The notes: generated from the letters alone by a model not told the origin. A DNA stretch of 64,000 nt from Opitutales bacterium (GCA_029254745.1 JAQWWZ010000025.1:62001-126000), one strand, 5' to 3'; positions 1 to 9,215 are shown, counted from the first letter of the stretch. A program made the numbers and translations.

Positions 1-619
1 CAACAGATGCGTCTTCTTCCGTATCTTCCTCATCTTCTGCTCCTGATCTACCACTTGCACTGCCAACACAGGAAGCAAGAATCATCTCTGGAGAATCTAC
101 ATACTCCACATCATCAATTTTCGGAAGATCCTTAATTTGTAAATTTGAACCAAGCTCTAAAGCACTAATGTCCAAGATCACTTGGGAAGGCAGGTTACTA
201 GGTCTACATTTGATTTCAATCTCGCTTGATAGAACCTCAAGAATCCCACCCTGGCTCTTCACGCCCTCCGCTTCACCAGTGATGACCAACGGAACTTTAG
301 TCTGCAGATCTTCGCCGCGTGTAACTTGTATGAAGTCAATGTGAAGAATTTTATCTTTAATTTGATCTTTCTGAAGGTCTTTTATCAGAACTAATTCATC
401 CTCGCCGTTGTCACCAAGAAGTCTGAATAGGGAAGATGAACCAGATGCCTTTCGTAGAAGCATTCTCGTTTCTTTATCATCCACAGTGTAAGGTTTGTTT
501 ATGGCTTTCCCGTAAAGGATTACAGGAATCTTACCAGAATTCCTTAGGCTTTTGCAGGCATTGCGGCCAGATTTCTCTCGAGGGGAAACCTTTAAAGTAA
601 ATTCGCTTAGTTCAGACAT
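1..619 (-). CDS. rplY: 50S ribosomal protein L25 (CTC/TL5 type), 3' end outside window
   Basis: Binds 5S rRNA in the large ribosomal subunit. The reverse strand starts with ATG at 619 (MSELSEFTLKV) and stays open to the left edge, giving at least 206 codons. The N-terminal part has the L25 pattern: a Gly-Arg-Asn-Ala run followed by PVILYGKA, then DKILHIDF. A second beta-rich domain follows, as in the long CTC/TL5 form, and the visible end turns into a Ser/Gly/Glu/Asp-rich tail (about residue 188 onward), which is common in long L25 proteins. No Shine-Dalgarno motif precedes the start. The stop codon lies outside the window, so total length is unknown. Confidence 0.93.
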   Translation of the reverse strand, partial: MSELSEFTLKVSPREKSGRNACKSLRNSGKIPVILYGKAINKPYTVDDKETRMLLRKASGSSSLFRLLGDNGEDELVLIKDLQKDQIKDKILHIDFIQVTRGEDLQTKVPLVITGEAEGVKSQGGILEVLSSEIEIKCRPSNLPSQVILDISALELGSNLQIKDLPKIDDVEYVDSPEMILASCVGSASGRSGAEDEEDTEEDASV

Positions 620-1051
620 GATGATTACAAGGGGTAGAAAAATTTAAAGCGTATACATTTATCAGTTGCCTTTCATTCTTGCAAGCACTTAACCACAGAG
701 TCCTTATGCAGTACATTCTCTTTAATACAGGAGAGCGTTCTGCTTTTGACACATAACTTTAAATTAAATTCATCAACTCTCTTAGAAATAAAGTATCTTA
801 TAACTCTTTAGCTATAATTAGCAGATAGGAAACATTGCGACAGCGTGAATATGAACATATTTCAATTATGAATTTACATGTAATCACTTCAATGCTTCAA
901 CGCAATCGATGTGTTAATTCCTGTTGTAAAAACTAAAGTTTTTCAACACCTGAGTGAAAGTTTATTGATAATAAGATTTAAATTAAAATGCTCATCATCA
1001 TACTTTGAATGACTAATCTGCCCATGACACTTAGACTCATATCTTAAATTT
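620..1051. other. Intergenic region without recognisable gene
   Basis: AT-rich DNA between rplY and the small Cys-rich ORF. I see no tRNA, repeat or convincing ORF. A TTGACA hexamer occurs at 746-751, but no good -10 box lies at the right distance, so it is not called as a promoter. Confidence 0.5.
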
Positions 1052-1219
1052 ATGAAAAGAAAACGAGCAATCTATGCCTGCTCCGCTAAGGAATGCCGAT
1101 TTCCAAACACATGCAACTGGAATCAAGCATGCATGGTCAAGGCATTGAATAAAAGTTTGAAAGATAAAAAAGTAAAGAAGGCAAAAGAGGAGTTAATTAT
1201 CAAAAAGAAGACTTTTTAA
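1052..1219 (+). CDS. Small cysteine-rich basic protein (55 aa), putative
   Basis: A 55-codon ORF on the plus strand encoding a basic peptide with four cysteines at residues 10, 15, 21 and 27 (spacing C-x4-C-x5-C-x5-C) and a Lys-rich C-terminal half. The regular Cys spacing in the first half could form a zinc-binding or disulfide knuckle. It begins with ATG and its 3' end overlaps the stop of the convergent gene by 20 bp. No Shine-Dalgarno motif is visible and I do not recognise a family. Cys spacing and composition argue for a real gene; the short length argues for caution. Confidence 0.35.
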   Translation: MKRKRAIYACSAKECRFPNTCNWNQACMVKALNKSLKDKKVKKAKEELIIKKKTF

Positions 1220-1679
1220 TCGACCTCGGCTCATCGAGAATTTCTTTGAGTAAAAATGCTTTACGAAGAGATTGATTAGACTTGTTTAAATCCTCAGTAA
1301 TTGACACAATGGATTTCTTCTTTTGCACCGCTTGATTGTAGGAAAACACAGGTTCTTCGTCTTTTTTGTTAGCTTGTGAAGCTTCTTTTTTCGCAAGCAA
1401 ATTTTCTTCATGCTTTGCTTTTTCAACAGGAAAAGGAAGGGTAGTTTCCGGAGCACTTTTGGGAGGAGAATCAACCTGCGAAGGGTTGCTGAAATTCTGC
1501 CAGGCTTCTCTCAGTACATTTTCTAAGCTAGCACCAACTTCTACGGAACCTTCCTGTTCAAACTCTTTTTTCTTTGGGTTTGGTTGAGGTACAGATGATT
1601 TTTTATTGGTTAGTTTACCAATGAAGGAAGCAATAACTAGACCAATTATTAAAAGTGTATCTAGTGGAAGATCCTGCAT
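1200..1679 (-). CDS. Hypothetical single-pass membrane protein at the end of the floA/nfeD operon
   Basis: 159 aa. Residues 5-22 form one hydrophobic segment (LDTLLIIGLVIASF) near the N-terminus. The rest is a hydrophilic, Lys/Glu/Ser-rich, probably disordered tail predicted to face the cytoplasm. No catalytic motif or known domain is visible. It lies 34 bp downstream of floA on the same strand, so it is probably the last gene of the flotillin/NfeD operon. A role in the same membrane-organising system is inference from position only. Confidence 0.6.
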   Translation of the reverse strand: MQDLPLDTLLIIGLVIASFIGKLTNKKSSVPQPNPKKKEFEQEGSVEVGASLENVLREAWQNFSNPSQVDSPPKSAPETTLPFPVEKAKHEENLLAKKEASQANKKDEEPVFSYNQAVQKKKSIVSITEDLNKSNQSLRKAFLLKEILDEPRSIKKSSF

Positions 1680-1713
1680 ATTTGCGGAACGATTTATGAT
1701 TCAAATCAAAGGT

Positions 1714-2703
1714 TTATTCAACCCCTTTAGAAACACTCTCCCTCATTTCTGTATCAGCTTCAATATTTCTCAGGCGATAATAGTCCATCACACCAAGGTT
1801 GCCACTTCTGAACGCTTCTGCCATTGCAAGTGGGATTTGGGATTCGGCTTCAACTAACTTTGCCTGCATTTCCTGAACCTTGGCTTTATTTTCTTGCTCC
1901 AAAGCAACGGCTGCTGCTCTTCTGATCTCGGCTTGAGCCTGAGCAACCTCTTTGTCGGCCGAAGCTTGAGAAGAACGGAGGGCTGCCCCCCGATTTTCAC
2001 CTAAATCAACATCTGCTATATCAATGGAGAGAATCTCGAAAGCTGTTCCTTGATCAAGTCCACGATCCAAAACTTTTTCGGTTATGGAATTTGGATTTTC
2101 TAAAACAACTTTGTAGTTTTCTGAGGAGCCAATAGTGGAAACTATACTCTCACCAACTCGCGCAATAACTGTTTCTTCCTGAGCACTGCCTACATATCTA
2201 TCCAAATTACTTCGAACCGTTACCCTCGCCCTAACTTTAACTTGTATGCCGTCTTTAGCTACACCGTCAATGGTTTGGCGTCCTTCTATCACGCAATCAA
2301 TGATTTTAGGATTTATAGATGTTCTTACCGCTTCCAAAACTGATTTGCTTGTTCCCCTCGTTGCTAGATCAATTGCACAGGCACGATCCCATTCCAATAT
2401 AATGTTTGCCTTGGACGCAGCAATCAAAGCTTGAACAGTTTGCACTACATTTCCTTCGGCAAGGTAATGAGCTTCCAATTGGTCAGTTTCAATGGGAATA
2501 CCTGCCTTTACGGCGGTAATTCTGGCATCGACAATTAGGCCAACCGGAACCCCCCGAAGTCTCATAGCAAGTAAAGTAGTAAACCCGACAGTTGCCTTAG
2601 AGAGAAAAGCTTTCAGCCAAGTGTTGAAAAACGACATGATGACCAACGTGACGACAAGTCCGATGACCACGAGTAATCCAATAATAATCCATTCAAACAT
2701 CAT
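1714..2703 (-). CDS. floA: Flotillin-like protein FloA (SPFH/band 7 family)
   Basis: 329 aa, the usual FloA length. A hydrophobic N-terminal hairpin (residues about 4-35) anchors it to the membrane. It is followed by the SPFH region with the typical FloA stretches [27 protein letters not shown] and [13 protein letters not shown]. The C-terminal part (about 238-300) is an Ala/Glu/Gln-rich coiled coil, as expected for an oligomerising scaffold. FloA proteins organise ordered membrane microdomains and affect secretion and cell-wall enzymes. The two genes upstream encode short and long NfeD proteins, the standard partners of this family. Confidence 0.93.
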   Translation of the reverse strand: MMFEWIIIGLLVVIGLVVTLVIMSFFNTWLKAFLSKATVGFTTLLAMRLRGVPVGLIVDARITAVKAGIPIETDQLEAHYLAEGNVVQTVQALIAASKANIILEWDRACAIDLATRGTSKSVLEAVRTSINPKIIDCVIEGRQTIDGVAKDGIQVKVRARVTVRSNLDRYVGSAQEETVIARVGESIVSTIGSSENYKVVLENPNSITEKVLDRGLDQGTAFEILSIDIADVDLGENRGAALRSSQASADKEVAQAQAEIRRAAAVALEQENKAKVQEMQAKLVEAESQIPLAMAEAFRSGNLGVMDYYRLRNIEADTEMRESVSKGVE

Positions 2704-2754
2704 AATAATTAGGGTTAAAGATAGATACCTTGATGGTTAAAATGAGATCTAAGG

Positions 2755-3237
2755 TCAACTCTTCTCGACACCCTTTTTCTCCACACGAATTCTGAAAGCA
2801 TCCAATCCAATAACTTTTACCTCTGTTCCTTTGGGTAAAAAACCGCTTTCACTATATGCATCATAATCCTTATCATTGACTTTCACGAATCCCTCAGGAT
2901 GAAGGTCTGTTAGAGTAAGTCCGGAAAAGCCAAGCAAATCCTCTGCCCGTATTAACGAATTGCTGGTGCCATCAACAATTTTTCCAAGAAACAGGTTTTG
3001 GCCAAGAGGACTTTTGGATAACCACTTAAACTCAGCAAAGACCAAAGCAAGCCCACCCAATCCACTCAAAAGAAAAGTTAATGAAGGTGCAAACCAGCCC
3101 CCAAATTCTAAAAAGGAGTAGTAGGCAGCAACGATCAATCCCAAGAAACCAAGAATCCCAAGTAATCCCCCAGGAACAATTGCTTCAAATGCAATGAGAG
3201 TGTAGCTGATTAGTACAATACCAAGTATTAAGGTCAT
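2755..3237 (-). CDS. Short NfeD-type membrane protein
   Basis: 160 aa. Hydrophobic segments cover about residues 1-70 (ILGIVLISYTLIAFEAIVPG, then two more). The C-terminal 60 residues form the NfeD OB-fold-like domain: GLTLTDLHPEGFVKV, then KGTEVKVIGLDAFRIRVEK. NfeD beta-barrel domains are thought to bind stomatin/flotillin partners. The start overlaps the stop of the long NfeD gene by 4 bp (ATGA), indicating translational coupling, and floA follows 51 bp downstream. Confidence 0.85.
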   Translation of the reverse strand: MTLILGIVLISYTLIAFEAIVPGGLLGILGFLGLIVAAYYSFLEFGGWFAPSLTFLLSGLGGLALVFAEFKWLSKSPLGQNLFLGKIVDGTSNSLIRAEDLLGFSGLTLTDLHPEGFVKVNDKDYDAYSESGFLPKGTEVKVIGLDAFRIRVEKKGVEKS

Positions 3238-4730
3238 GAGGAAATTTCTTCTACAATTAAATCCATTGAAGCAATTCTAATAACCTTAATTTTTTCCCCT
3301 TTTGCAATCCTACCGTGAACGGCTCGGGCCTCATAACGCATACCGTTAATTTGTACCTGCCCAGATGGAAATAATTCTGAAACGGTCTCACCGTGCATTC
3401 CCTCTGTACTCAAAAGCGGTTTTAAAGCAGTAAATTTTGATGCAGAATTTCCTATCGTTTCACTCAAAACTAAGCGATTCCATAACGGAGTTTTAGGAAG
3501 TACCATCGATAGTAAAACACCTATTGTAATCGCTATACCCAAGGACTGTAAAAGCTCCCAAAAAGGCAGACGAAAAACTTCAAAGTTCCAGGAGAAGTCA
3601 GGCGTAGGCCAAATATCAACCATTGCCCAAAAAATAGAACCGATCATCATAAGGAATCCAATAAGCCCAGGAATAATAAAACCTGGGACCAGAAAAATTT
3701 CGACTAAAATTAAGCATATACCCAGCAAAAAGACGATAAGTTCTTCTTGGCCAGCAAGACCCGCCACATATTTTGAGCCAAAAAAGACCAACATCAAAAT
3801 AATTCCCAAAACTCCAAAAATCCCAAAGCCAGGAGTCTTAAACTCTACGAATATACATACCAGCCCAATACTTAAGATAAGGGGTGCGAACCCATTTAAC
3901 CAAAGTCCTGCTTTTTCTGCCCAATTTACATTCATTTCTATGATCTTATAATTGCCGGGACCCCACTTATTTACCAAAATTTCTTCGTAATTCTCAAAAA
4001 CGCCAAATCCTAGCAAGGGTGCAGGGGGACTGCCATAAAATTGGCACGCTTCTTCACCTGTTAAAGTAAGAAGCTCGCCCTTCTTTTTGATTATACTACC
4101 GTCAGATGCTTTGATTGGATCACCCTCGATAATCAAACTTTCATTCGCATCCATCATCGCAGACATAACTAAAGATCGATAACGATGATCTCCAGCATAG
4201 TTCCTAATTTTTGCTTTTAAATAAGAATTGATTTTCCGCTTCATGGAAGAATCAATATTGCTGCCTCCACCACTAACTGCCTCTGCCGCACCAATTTGAG
4301 ATTTCGGGGAAAAAGCAATTTCACTAGATGCTATAGCTATGTAGGCACCTGCTGAAATTGCTTCGTCATTCACATAGGTAATAATTTTTCCATTAAATCG
4401 TTCCAGGTTATCAATGATCTCTTCCATGATTTCCAGAGTCACCCCAAGTTCTCCGCCCGGTGTATCCATATTCAAAATTACAATTTCGGCTCTTTCCTTG
4501 ATCGCATTTTTCAGTCCACGCCTGAAAATATCAAGAATGGGGGGTCCAATTTGATCCTTTACGGGAATTACATACGCAATATGCAACTTTTCTAGGGAAG
4601 AATTACCTTCGGAACTGATACTCTCATTACCGTCATAATTAAGCACGGAGGAAATTTCGGCTCTTACTGGATTAATAAAGATCAACACAAAAAGTCCGAG
4701 AAGGAGGGGAGGGGATTTAAAAATTAGCAT
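3234..4730 (-). CDS. nfeD: Long NfeD protein: membrane-bound ClpP-class serine protease with NfeD domain
   Basis: 498 aa. There is a signal/TM segment at 8-24, then a ClpP-like protease domain (about 48-260) with MDTPGGELG (88-96) and the putative nucleophile Ser126 in AISAGAYIA. A lysine near 164-172 is the likely base, by analogy with the Ser/Lys dyad of the archaeal stomatin-operon partner protease. Four to five membrane segments follow (about 275-410), then a C-terminal NfeD OB-like domain. The family cleaves hydrophobic regions of stomatin-like partners; FloA is the obvious candidate partner here. It is the first gene of the nfeD-nfeD-floA operon. Confidence 0.9.
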   Translation of the reverse strand: MLIFKSPPLLLGLFVLIFINPVRAEISSVLNYDGNESISSEGNSSLEKLHIAYVIPVKDQIGPPILDIFRRGLKNAIKERAEIVILNMDTPGGELGVTLEIMEEIIDNLERFNGKIITYVNDEAISAGAYIAIASSEIAFSPKSQIGAAEAVSGGGSNIDSSMKRKINSYLKAKIRNYAGDHRYRSLVMSAMMDANESLIIEGDPIKASDGSIIKKKGELLTLTGEEACQFYGSPPAPLLGFGVFENYEEILVNKWGPGNYKIIEMNVNWAEKAGLWLNGFAPLILSIGLVCIFVEFKTPGFGIFGVLGIILMLVFFGSKYVAGLAGQEELIVFLLGICLILVEIFLVPGFIIPGLIGFLMMIGSIFWAMVDIWPTPDFSWNFEVFRLPFWELLQSLGIAITIGVLLSMVLPKTPLWNRLVLSETIGNSASKFTALKPLLSTEGMHGETVSELFPSGQVQINGMRYEARAVHGRIAKGEKIKVIRIASMDLIVEEISS

Positions 4731-4806
4731 GAGGATTAGATCTTAATGTCATGTAATGCTATAATTGGCATTGCGCAAATGCGAAAGAAACTTCAATTCA
4801 TAAGTA
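4731..4806 (+). promoter_or_regulatory. Divergent promoter region with a TATAAT box and a near-palindrome
   Basis: The 76 bp between the divergent nfeD and epimerase genes hold a perfect TATAAT at 4760-4765 on the plus strand, with only a weak -35 (TTAGAT, 4736-4741). Just downstream, 4768-4782 is a near-perfect inverted repeat (GCATTGCGCAAATGC) around the 8-bp palindrome TTGCGCAA, placed like an operator between the -10 box and the start codon. Function is inferred from position. Confidence 0.35.
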
Positions 4807-5721
4807 ATGGAAAAGATTACCTATCAAAACCATGAAATTAGGCGCTGGGATGTCGGTCCCTCTACCTTTTTGGCATCCCCCGAAAAAGGGGCTCAATTAC
4901 TGAATTGGCATGTCAATATGAGCGATGGCTCAGTTCGCGATGTCATTCATTGGCCTGAAGATATAAAGGATGAAGAGTTTCATAAGGTTGGGGGTGGAAT
5001 CCCAATTCTATTTCCCTTTGCAGGCAAATCATACCTAGAGGGGAAGCAGGATTATTGGAAATTACCCGACGGTCGCCATGCGCAAATGCCCATGCACGGC
5101 TTTGCCAATAGAGCAGATTTTGAAATACGTTCTATTGATAAATCAGGGTTCGAAGTGGAAATGATTCAAACCCAAGAAATGAAGAAGTTTTACCCTTTTG
5201 ATTACAACTTTACTGTCATATATCACTTTTTGGAATTAACACTGCAAATCAGCTTAGTACTAGAAAACGAGAGCCGGGAACCACTACCATGGTCAGCAGG
5301 CTTGCACCCTTATTTCCAAATACCTTGGAGAAAAGGGTTAACCTTATCTGATCATAAACTATCAATCGAAGCCAAGAAAGTTTATGAATATCAAAAGGGT
5401 GGTATGATGGTACCCAAGAATAATCAAATACCAGAACAAAAGCTCAGTGATTTAAGTCTAATCAATAATGTTTTTTATGAGTTATCTGCACCGAAAGCAG
5501 ACATCTCCCTTCTAAACGGAGAAGAAACTGTAAGCATTTCTGAAGTTGGTGGACCAGAAACAGGGACTCGACTTACATTCGTATCTTGGACTAAGAAAAA
5601 CGAACCATATTATTGTATAGAGCCATGGATGTCTCCGCCCAATTCAACCGAAAATAAAACTACTCGTATGGTAGGACCAGGAGCAAGGGATGAGTTTACA
5701 ATCGAAATCGAGTTAGCCTGA
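4807..5721 (+). CDS. Aldose 1-epimerase family protein (galactose mutarotase-like)
   Basis: 304 aa, cytoplasmic, no signal peptide. It interconverts alpha and beta anomers of sugars or sugar phosphates. Visible family signatures are GGGIPILFPFAG (62-73), the conserved MHGFA with His97, SAGLHPYFQIP with His167, and near the C-terminus CIEPWMSPPN with the likely catalytic Glu. The last motif resembles the LacX/YphB-type branch rather than classic GalM. Exact substrate cannot be read from sequence. It stands alone on the plus strand and ends 13 bp before the convergent DUF3050 gene. Confidence 0.85.
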   Translation: MEKITYQNHEIRRWDVGPSTFLASPEKGAQLLNWHVNMSDGSVRDVIHWPEDIKDEEFHKVGGGIPILFPFAGKSYLEGKQDYWKLPDGRHAQMPMHGFANRADFEIRSIDKSGFEVEMIQTQEMKKFYPFDYNFTVIYHFLELTLQISLVLENESREPLPWSAGLHPYFQIPWRKGLTLSDHKLSIEAKKVYEYQKGGMMVPKNNQIPEQKLSDLSLINNVFYELSAPKADISLLNGEETVSISEVGGPETGTRLTFVSWTKKNEPYYCIEPWMSPPNSTENKTTRMVGPGARDEFTIEIELA

Positions 5722-5734
5722 GAACTTGTCAAAC

Positions 5735-6493
5735 CTATGCATCGAGAGCATTCAAGACACCGTCCCAAAACTGAATTCTTTCTTGTATACTACGCTCTGC
5801 CTGAGCAATTACTTCGTTCTCTTTGTCGGGATCACCATCACATAAGTTTTCGAGAAGACGATGAGCCATTGGTCCATGATGGTCGCCGTCTAAAACTGCA
5901 TGCCTTTCTAGATAATAATTGAAAACAGGCACTTGCCTTGGGTCTAACTCTGTTTGCGAGAGTATTCGCTTGAACATGAGAGGCACAACACTCTCCCGGG
6001 CAATTGCAAATGAAGATGCAATTTCATGGGATTTACCATGAGAAATAGTCTCAAAAGTATGTTGCATAAATAAACGAGAGGGTTCGGGCAGATCATCTAG
6101 CTTTAACGAAAATTCTATTCCATCATTTCTAACATGATCCAAAAAAGATTCTATTTGGGATGTAGAACAATTAACCTCTCTCATAGATCTCAAATAAATT
6201 TCGAAATGGCTTGAGTATGATGTCTCACTTGTGGAGGAAAAAGAAACATCAGATTCTTCCTCCATAACAATTTCATTAAGGAATCTAACAAGAAGACCAT
6301 TAGGGTTCGGGAGCCATGGTGATCCGCTCGGAACAAGATCAATCTGAAGTTTTTTAAGCAACGACATGAAATCCCAAACAGCGTAAACATGATGCTCCAT
6401 GAAAATCTTTAGTTCGCACAGAGAATTAATACGGTTGAAAATTTCATGGTGCTCAAGCTGGTGCTTGATTTTATCAAGGGAGGAAATATCCAT
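5735..6493 (-). CDS. DUF3050 family protein, putative heme-oxygenase-like diiron enzyme
   Basis: 252 aa, all-helical, no signal peptide. The N-terminus (LEHHEIFNRI, then MEHHVYAVWDFMSLLK) and SHFEIYL match DUF3050 as I remember it. A clear H-x3-D-x2-H motif sits at His198, Asp202 and His205, with Glu167 (ARESVVP) in a preceding helix and Glu74/His96 further upstream. This is the ligand order of heme-oxygenase-like diiron oxidases such as CADD and SznF. The enzyme may therefore bind two metals and use O2; this is inferred from motifs, not known for this protein. It is a single gene, convergent with the epimerase. Confidence 0.8.
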   Translation of the reverse strand: MDISSLDKIKHQLEHHEIFNRINSLCELKIFMEHHVYAVWDFMSLLKKLQIDLVPSGSPWLPNPNGLLVRFLNEIVMEEESDVSFSSTSETSYSSHFEIYLRSMREVNCSTSQIESFLDHVRNDGIEFSLKLDDLPEPSRLFMQHTFETISHGKSHEIASSFAIARESVVPLMFKRILSQTELDPRQVPVFNYYLERHAVLDGDHHGPMAHRLLENLCDGDPDKENEVIAQAERSIQERIQFWDGVLNALDA

Positions 6494-6731
6494 AATTGAT
6501 AACTAGCAAATAAAGTAGATTACCCAAATAATAATCTCAAAATTAATGAAAAAAACTGATTTATTTTTTCGAACAATAAAAACAAATTGAGAAACAATTT
6601 TTAAATTTTCAAACATCAAATGCGAATATAATGCTATAAACTATTATAACGTTAACCGCTGTCAAACAATGGTTAATGGAAAATATAGTCTACAATTAAT
6701 TAAATATTTATGTAAATATAAACTTGATACA

Positions 6732-7256
6732 CTAGCTTTTCATCCAACTATCCCAACGATTTGATAACAAACTTTCACTTCTTGTATTTGGATTCTTTTT
6801 ATCGTCTACTAACTTTACAGATTTTTCTGATATTGGTTGGATGTTACGCTTTTTTTCAGACTGTAAATATTTAAGAAGCTCAGACTTTAACATCGAATAT
6901 CTAGATCGAGGGTTTCCCGGGCAATCAAGCATTGCCTTTGCTTCCAACATATCCGAAACAAAAAACTTAAACCTAAAGCACATCCTTCCATTTTTTTTAT
7001 AAAAATAGCGATGTCTTCCATCATTTTTTGGAAAGTTTGTCTTTGGGAAATTTTCTAAAATAAGTTTCCAGAACTCAAAATTTCTAAATACATAAGTTTC
7101 ATTTTCTCGCTGCTTCCGGAGTAACTTGAGCTGAAGTTTTAACATCTTAATGTCATTATTCAAGGACCTACAGAAAAGCGTAAACTTTGCTTCACTATCA
7201 TCAAATAGATCTATGTATTTATCTTGTAGAAATCTTATTATTTTTTCGTTATCCAT
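6732..7256 (-). CDS. Hypothetical protein, Lys/Phe-rich, AT-rich gene
   Basis: 174 aa with no family I recognise. The N-terminal 55 residues look like an amphipathic coiled coil (DIKMLKLQLKLLRKQRENE). The middle is rich in aromatic and basic residues (HRYFYKKNGRMCFRFKFF), and a probably disordered C-terminal tail follows. There is no signal peptide or membrane segment. It is flanked by very AT-rich spacers (6494-6731 and 7257-7490) and is itself more AT-rich than neighbouring genes, which suggests acquired or fast-evolving DNA. No operon partner. Confidence 0.5.
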   Translation of the reverse strand: MDNEKIIRFLQDKYIDLFDDSEAKFTLFCRSLNNDIKMLKLQLKLLRKQRENETYVFRNFEFWKLILENFPKTNFPKNDGRHRYFYKKNGRMCFRFKFFVSDMLEAKAMLDCPGNPRSRYSMLKSELLKYLQSEKKRNIQPISEKSVKLVDDKKNPNTRSESLLSNRWDSWMKS

Positions 7257-7490
7257 TATTTGATAAGGCTTTACAATATATTATGTCTAAATTTAAAAAA
7301 TATATAGACTTATCAAAAAAATGCAAATACCTTTGGGTAATTTTCCAAATTCATTCTCTTCATTAAACTTTAAAAATCTAGGAACACAGCTACAAGTAAA
7401 ACAGTATCAATAAATTCTTTTTCTAAAATTTCATCCCGCATGAAAAGCTTGTACTTGTGCTAAACTTACTTACTTCATATTAAATTTTAT

Positions 7491-9215
7491 ATGCGTATTT
7501 TTTTTATCATTTTTTCCACAGTAACCATTCTGACCAATTTGTTCCCTGTTCAAAATGATATTATATCAAAAAAAATCCGAATTGGGCCGGGATTTTCGTA
7601 TTTATTTGAGAGTACAAACCCTCCCAGTAACTACGAATCAACAAAGAATCACTTACATATAGGATTCCGATGGCAACCTTACACAGATCGCCCCAAAAGC
7701 TCTGAAGCGGACATTAACAGAGAAATTGGTAAAGTGGCCAGTTATGCAAGCTTTTGGTACATGTCGCTTCACGCCCTTCCAGAAGAAAAAAATTTAGACT
7801 ATCATAAATATCCATCCAAAGAAGCATTAGCTATCCGACATGCGATAAAATTGTGTAAAATGAGAGGGATAAAGACCGAACTTGTTTTATGGCAAGTACC
7901 CTTGTGGATGAATGGGGGTAAATCCTATCCCGATTTTAATAAAATACCACCGAATGACCAGGCAATTTATAATATGGTTAAAGCTACCGTGGAGTGGTTT
8001 GGTGAAGATGTTGATTACTATTCTATCTTTCACGAAGCCAATCATCCTAAATATTGGGAAGGAACATGGGATGAGTTAATCAATTTATTTATGCTACCGG
8101 CAACACGAGCAATTCGAGACTACACAAACGAAACAGGGGATATGAAGATAGTTTCAACCGCAGGTTTGTCGCCATCACGCAACTGCAAAAAATGGTACGA
8201 CATTCAATTGGATTACCCTGAACTTATGGATCTGATTGACAATTTTGCGGTTAATCTAAGCGACTTTAATAATGGTTGGGGAGGTGGACTTCTCACTTGG
8301 GTAAGTTCGGTATGGGATCAACTCGACTATATGAAACAGAGACTCAACGAAGAAGGATATGATGACAAAGGGTTAGTCGCTGCGGAAAGCTGGATCTGTT
8401 GGGATGGCGAACGGACGCCTCATGGACCCGAGGGAAGCGGAGACACTGTAGAATCAACCCTCCGCATTTTGGGAGAGTGCATCCAACGGGGGTTAAGTTT
8501 AACAAATCTTCCATGGTCAGACAATCACAGTGCCTGGTCTATGGGGCTAACAAAACGACTGGACTACAACGGACAACTCGCAATTTTGGGAGAAAAGTTA
8601 AATCATAACTTCACAGGTGGACCAAACATTGCGACAAGGAAACTAAACATCACCGGCAGCGATAAGAAACTCATTATTCAAAACAATTCCCCTTCATTTA
8701 ATGGCAACGAATTTGGTGCCTCGTATGCTGTTCCAGATGACCCAAACCATACACACTATTATATTTGGCGCTGGTTTGCACAATTATCTGCGGGACAAAA
8801 TGAATGCATACATCACACCATAGCAGACGAAGAAGGTAATGACATTATTTTCAAAGAAAATCATTCCGATGAATTTATGAGAATGAGCTCATATGACAGA
8901 ACCAAAAAGAGATTCATTATCTTATTAGCAAAAAGAGATCCAGACCAAGAATCACAAGATATAACTATTTCTTTCCCCGCTACTATACAAAACGGAAACC
9001 GATATAATAGAGACAACAAGTTTACAGGAGAAGGATTTACTATTGGTGACAAAATACAAGTTCGATGGACAACAGAAGATGTTGAGACGAAAACAGGTTA
9101 CAGAAAAAACTCTAGATATGAGGAGGCAATGTTGATCGTTGATGAAGAAGGGCAGTTAACTTGCAGTATACCTTTGGTTCAACGCCTGACGACTTTAGTT
9201 TTTGAGAAAAAATAA
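7491..9215 (+). CDS. Secreted glycoside hydrolase, clan GH-A-like TIM barrel
   Basis: 574 aa. A signal peptide spans about residues 1-20 (FFIIFSTVTILTNLF). The barrel has a likely acid/base Glu182 in IFHEANHP at the end of strand 4 and a likely nucleophile Glu299 in AAESWICWDGE at strand 7, the spacing seen in clan GH-A retaining hydrolases. NLPWSDNHSAW follows, then a C-terminal beta domain (about 400-574). The NE pair common in GH-A is HE here, so the exact family (GH39-like or uncharacterised) is uncertain. It probably degrades an external polysaccharide. A decayed paralogue of its C-terminus lies beyond ppc. Confidence 0.7.
   Translation: MRIFFIIFSTVTILTNLFPVQNDIISKKIRIGPGFSYLFESTNPPSNYESTKNHLHIGFRWQPYTDRPKSSEADINREIGKVASYASFWYMSLHALPEEKNLDYHKYPSKEALAIRHAIKLCKMRGIKTELVLWQVPLWMNGGKSYPDFNKIPPNDQAIYNMVKATVEWFGEDVDYYSIFHEANHPKYWEGTWDELINLFMLPATRAIRDYTNETGDMKIVSTAGLSPSRNCKKWYDIQLDYPELMDLIDNFAVNLSDFNNGWGGGLLTWVSSVWDQLDYMKQRLNEEGYDDKGLVAAESWICWDGERTPHGPEGSGDTVESTLRILGECIQRGLSLTNLPWSDNHSAWSMGLTKRLDYNGQLAILGEKLNHNFTGGPNIATRKLNITGSDKKLIIQNNSPSFNGNEFGASYAVPDDPNHTHYYIWRWFAQLSAGQNECIHHTIADEEGNDIIFKENHSDEFMRMSSYDRTKKRFIILLAKRDPDQESQDITISFPATIQNGNRYNRDNKFTGEGFTIGDKIQVRWTTEDVETKTGYRKNSRYEEAMLIVDEEGQLTCSIPLVQRLTTLVFEKK

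Noticed and set aside
746-774. Promoter with TTGACA at 746-751
   Set aside because: No acceptable -10 box at 16-18 bp.
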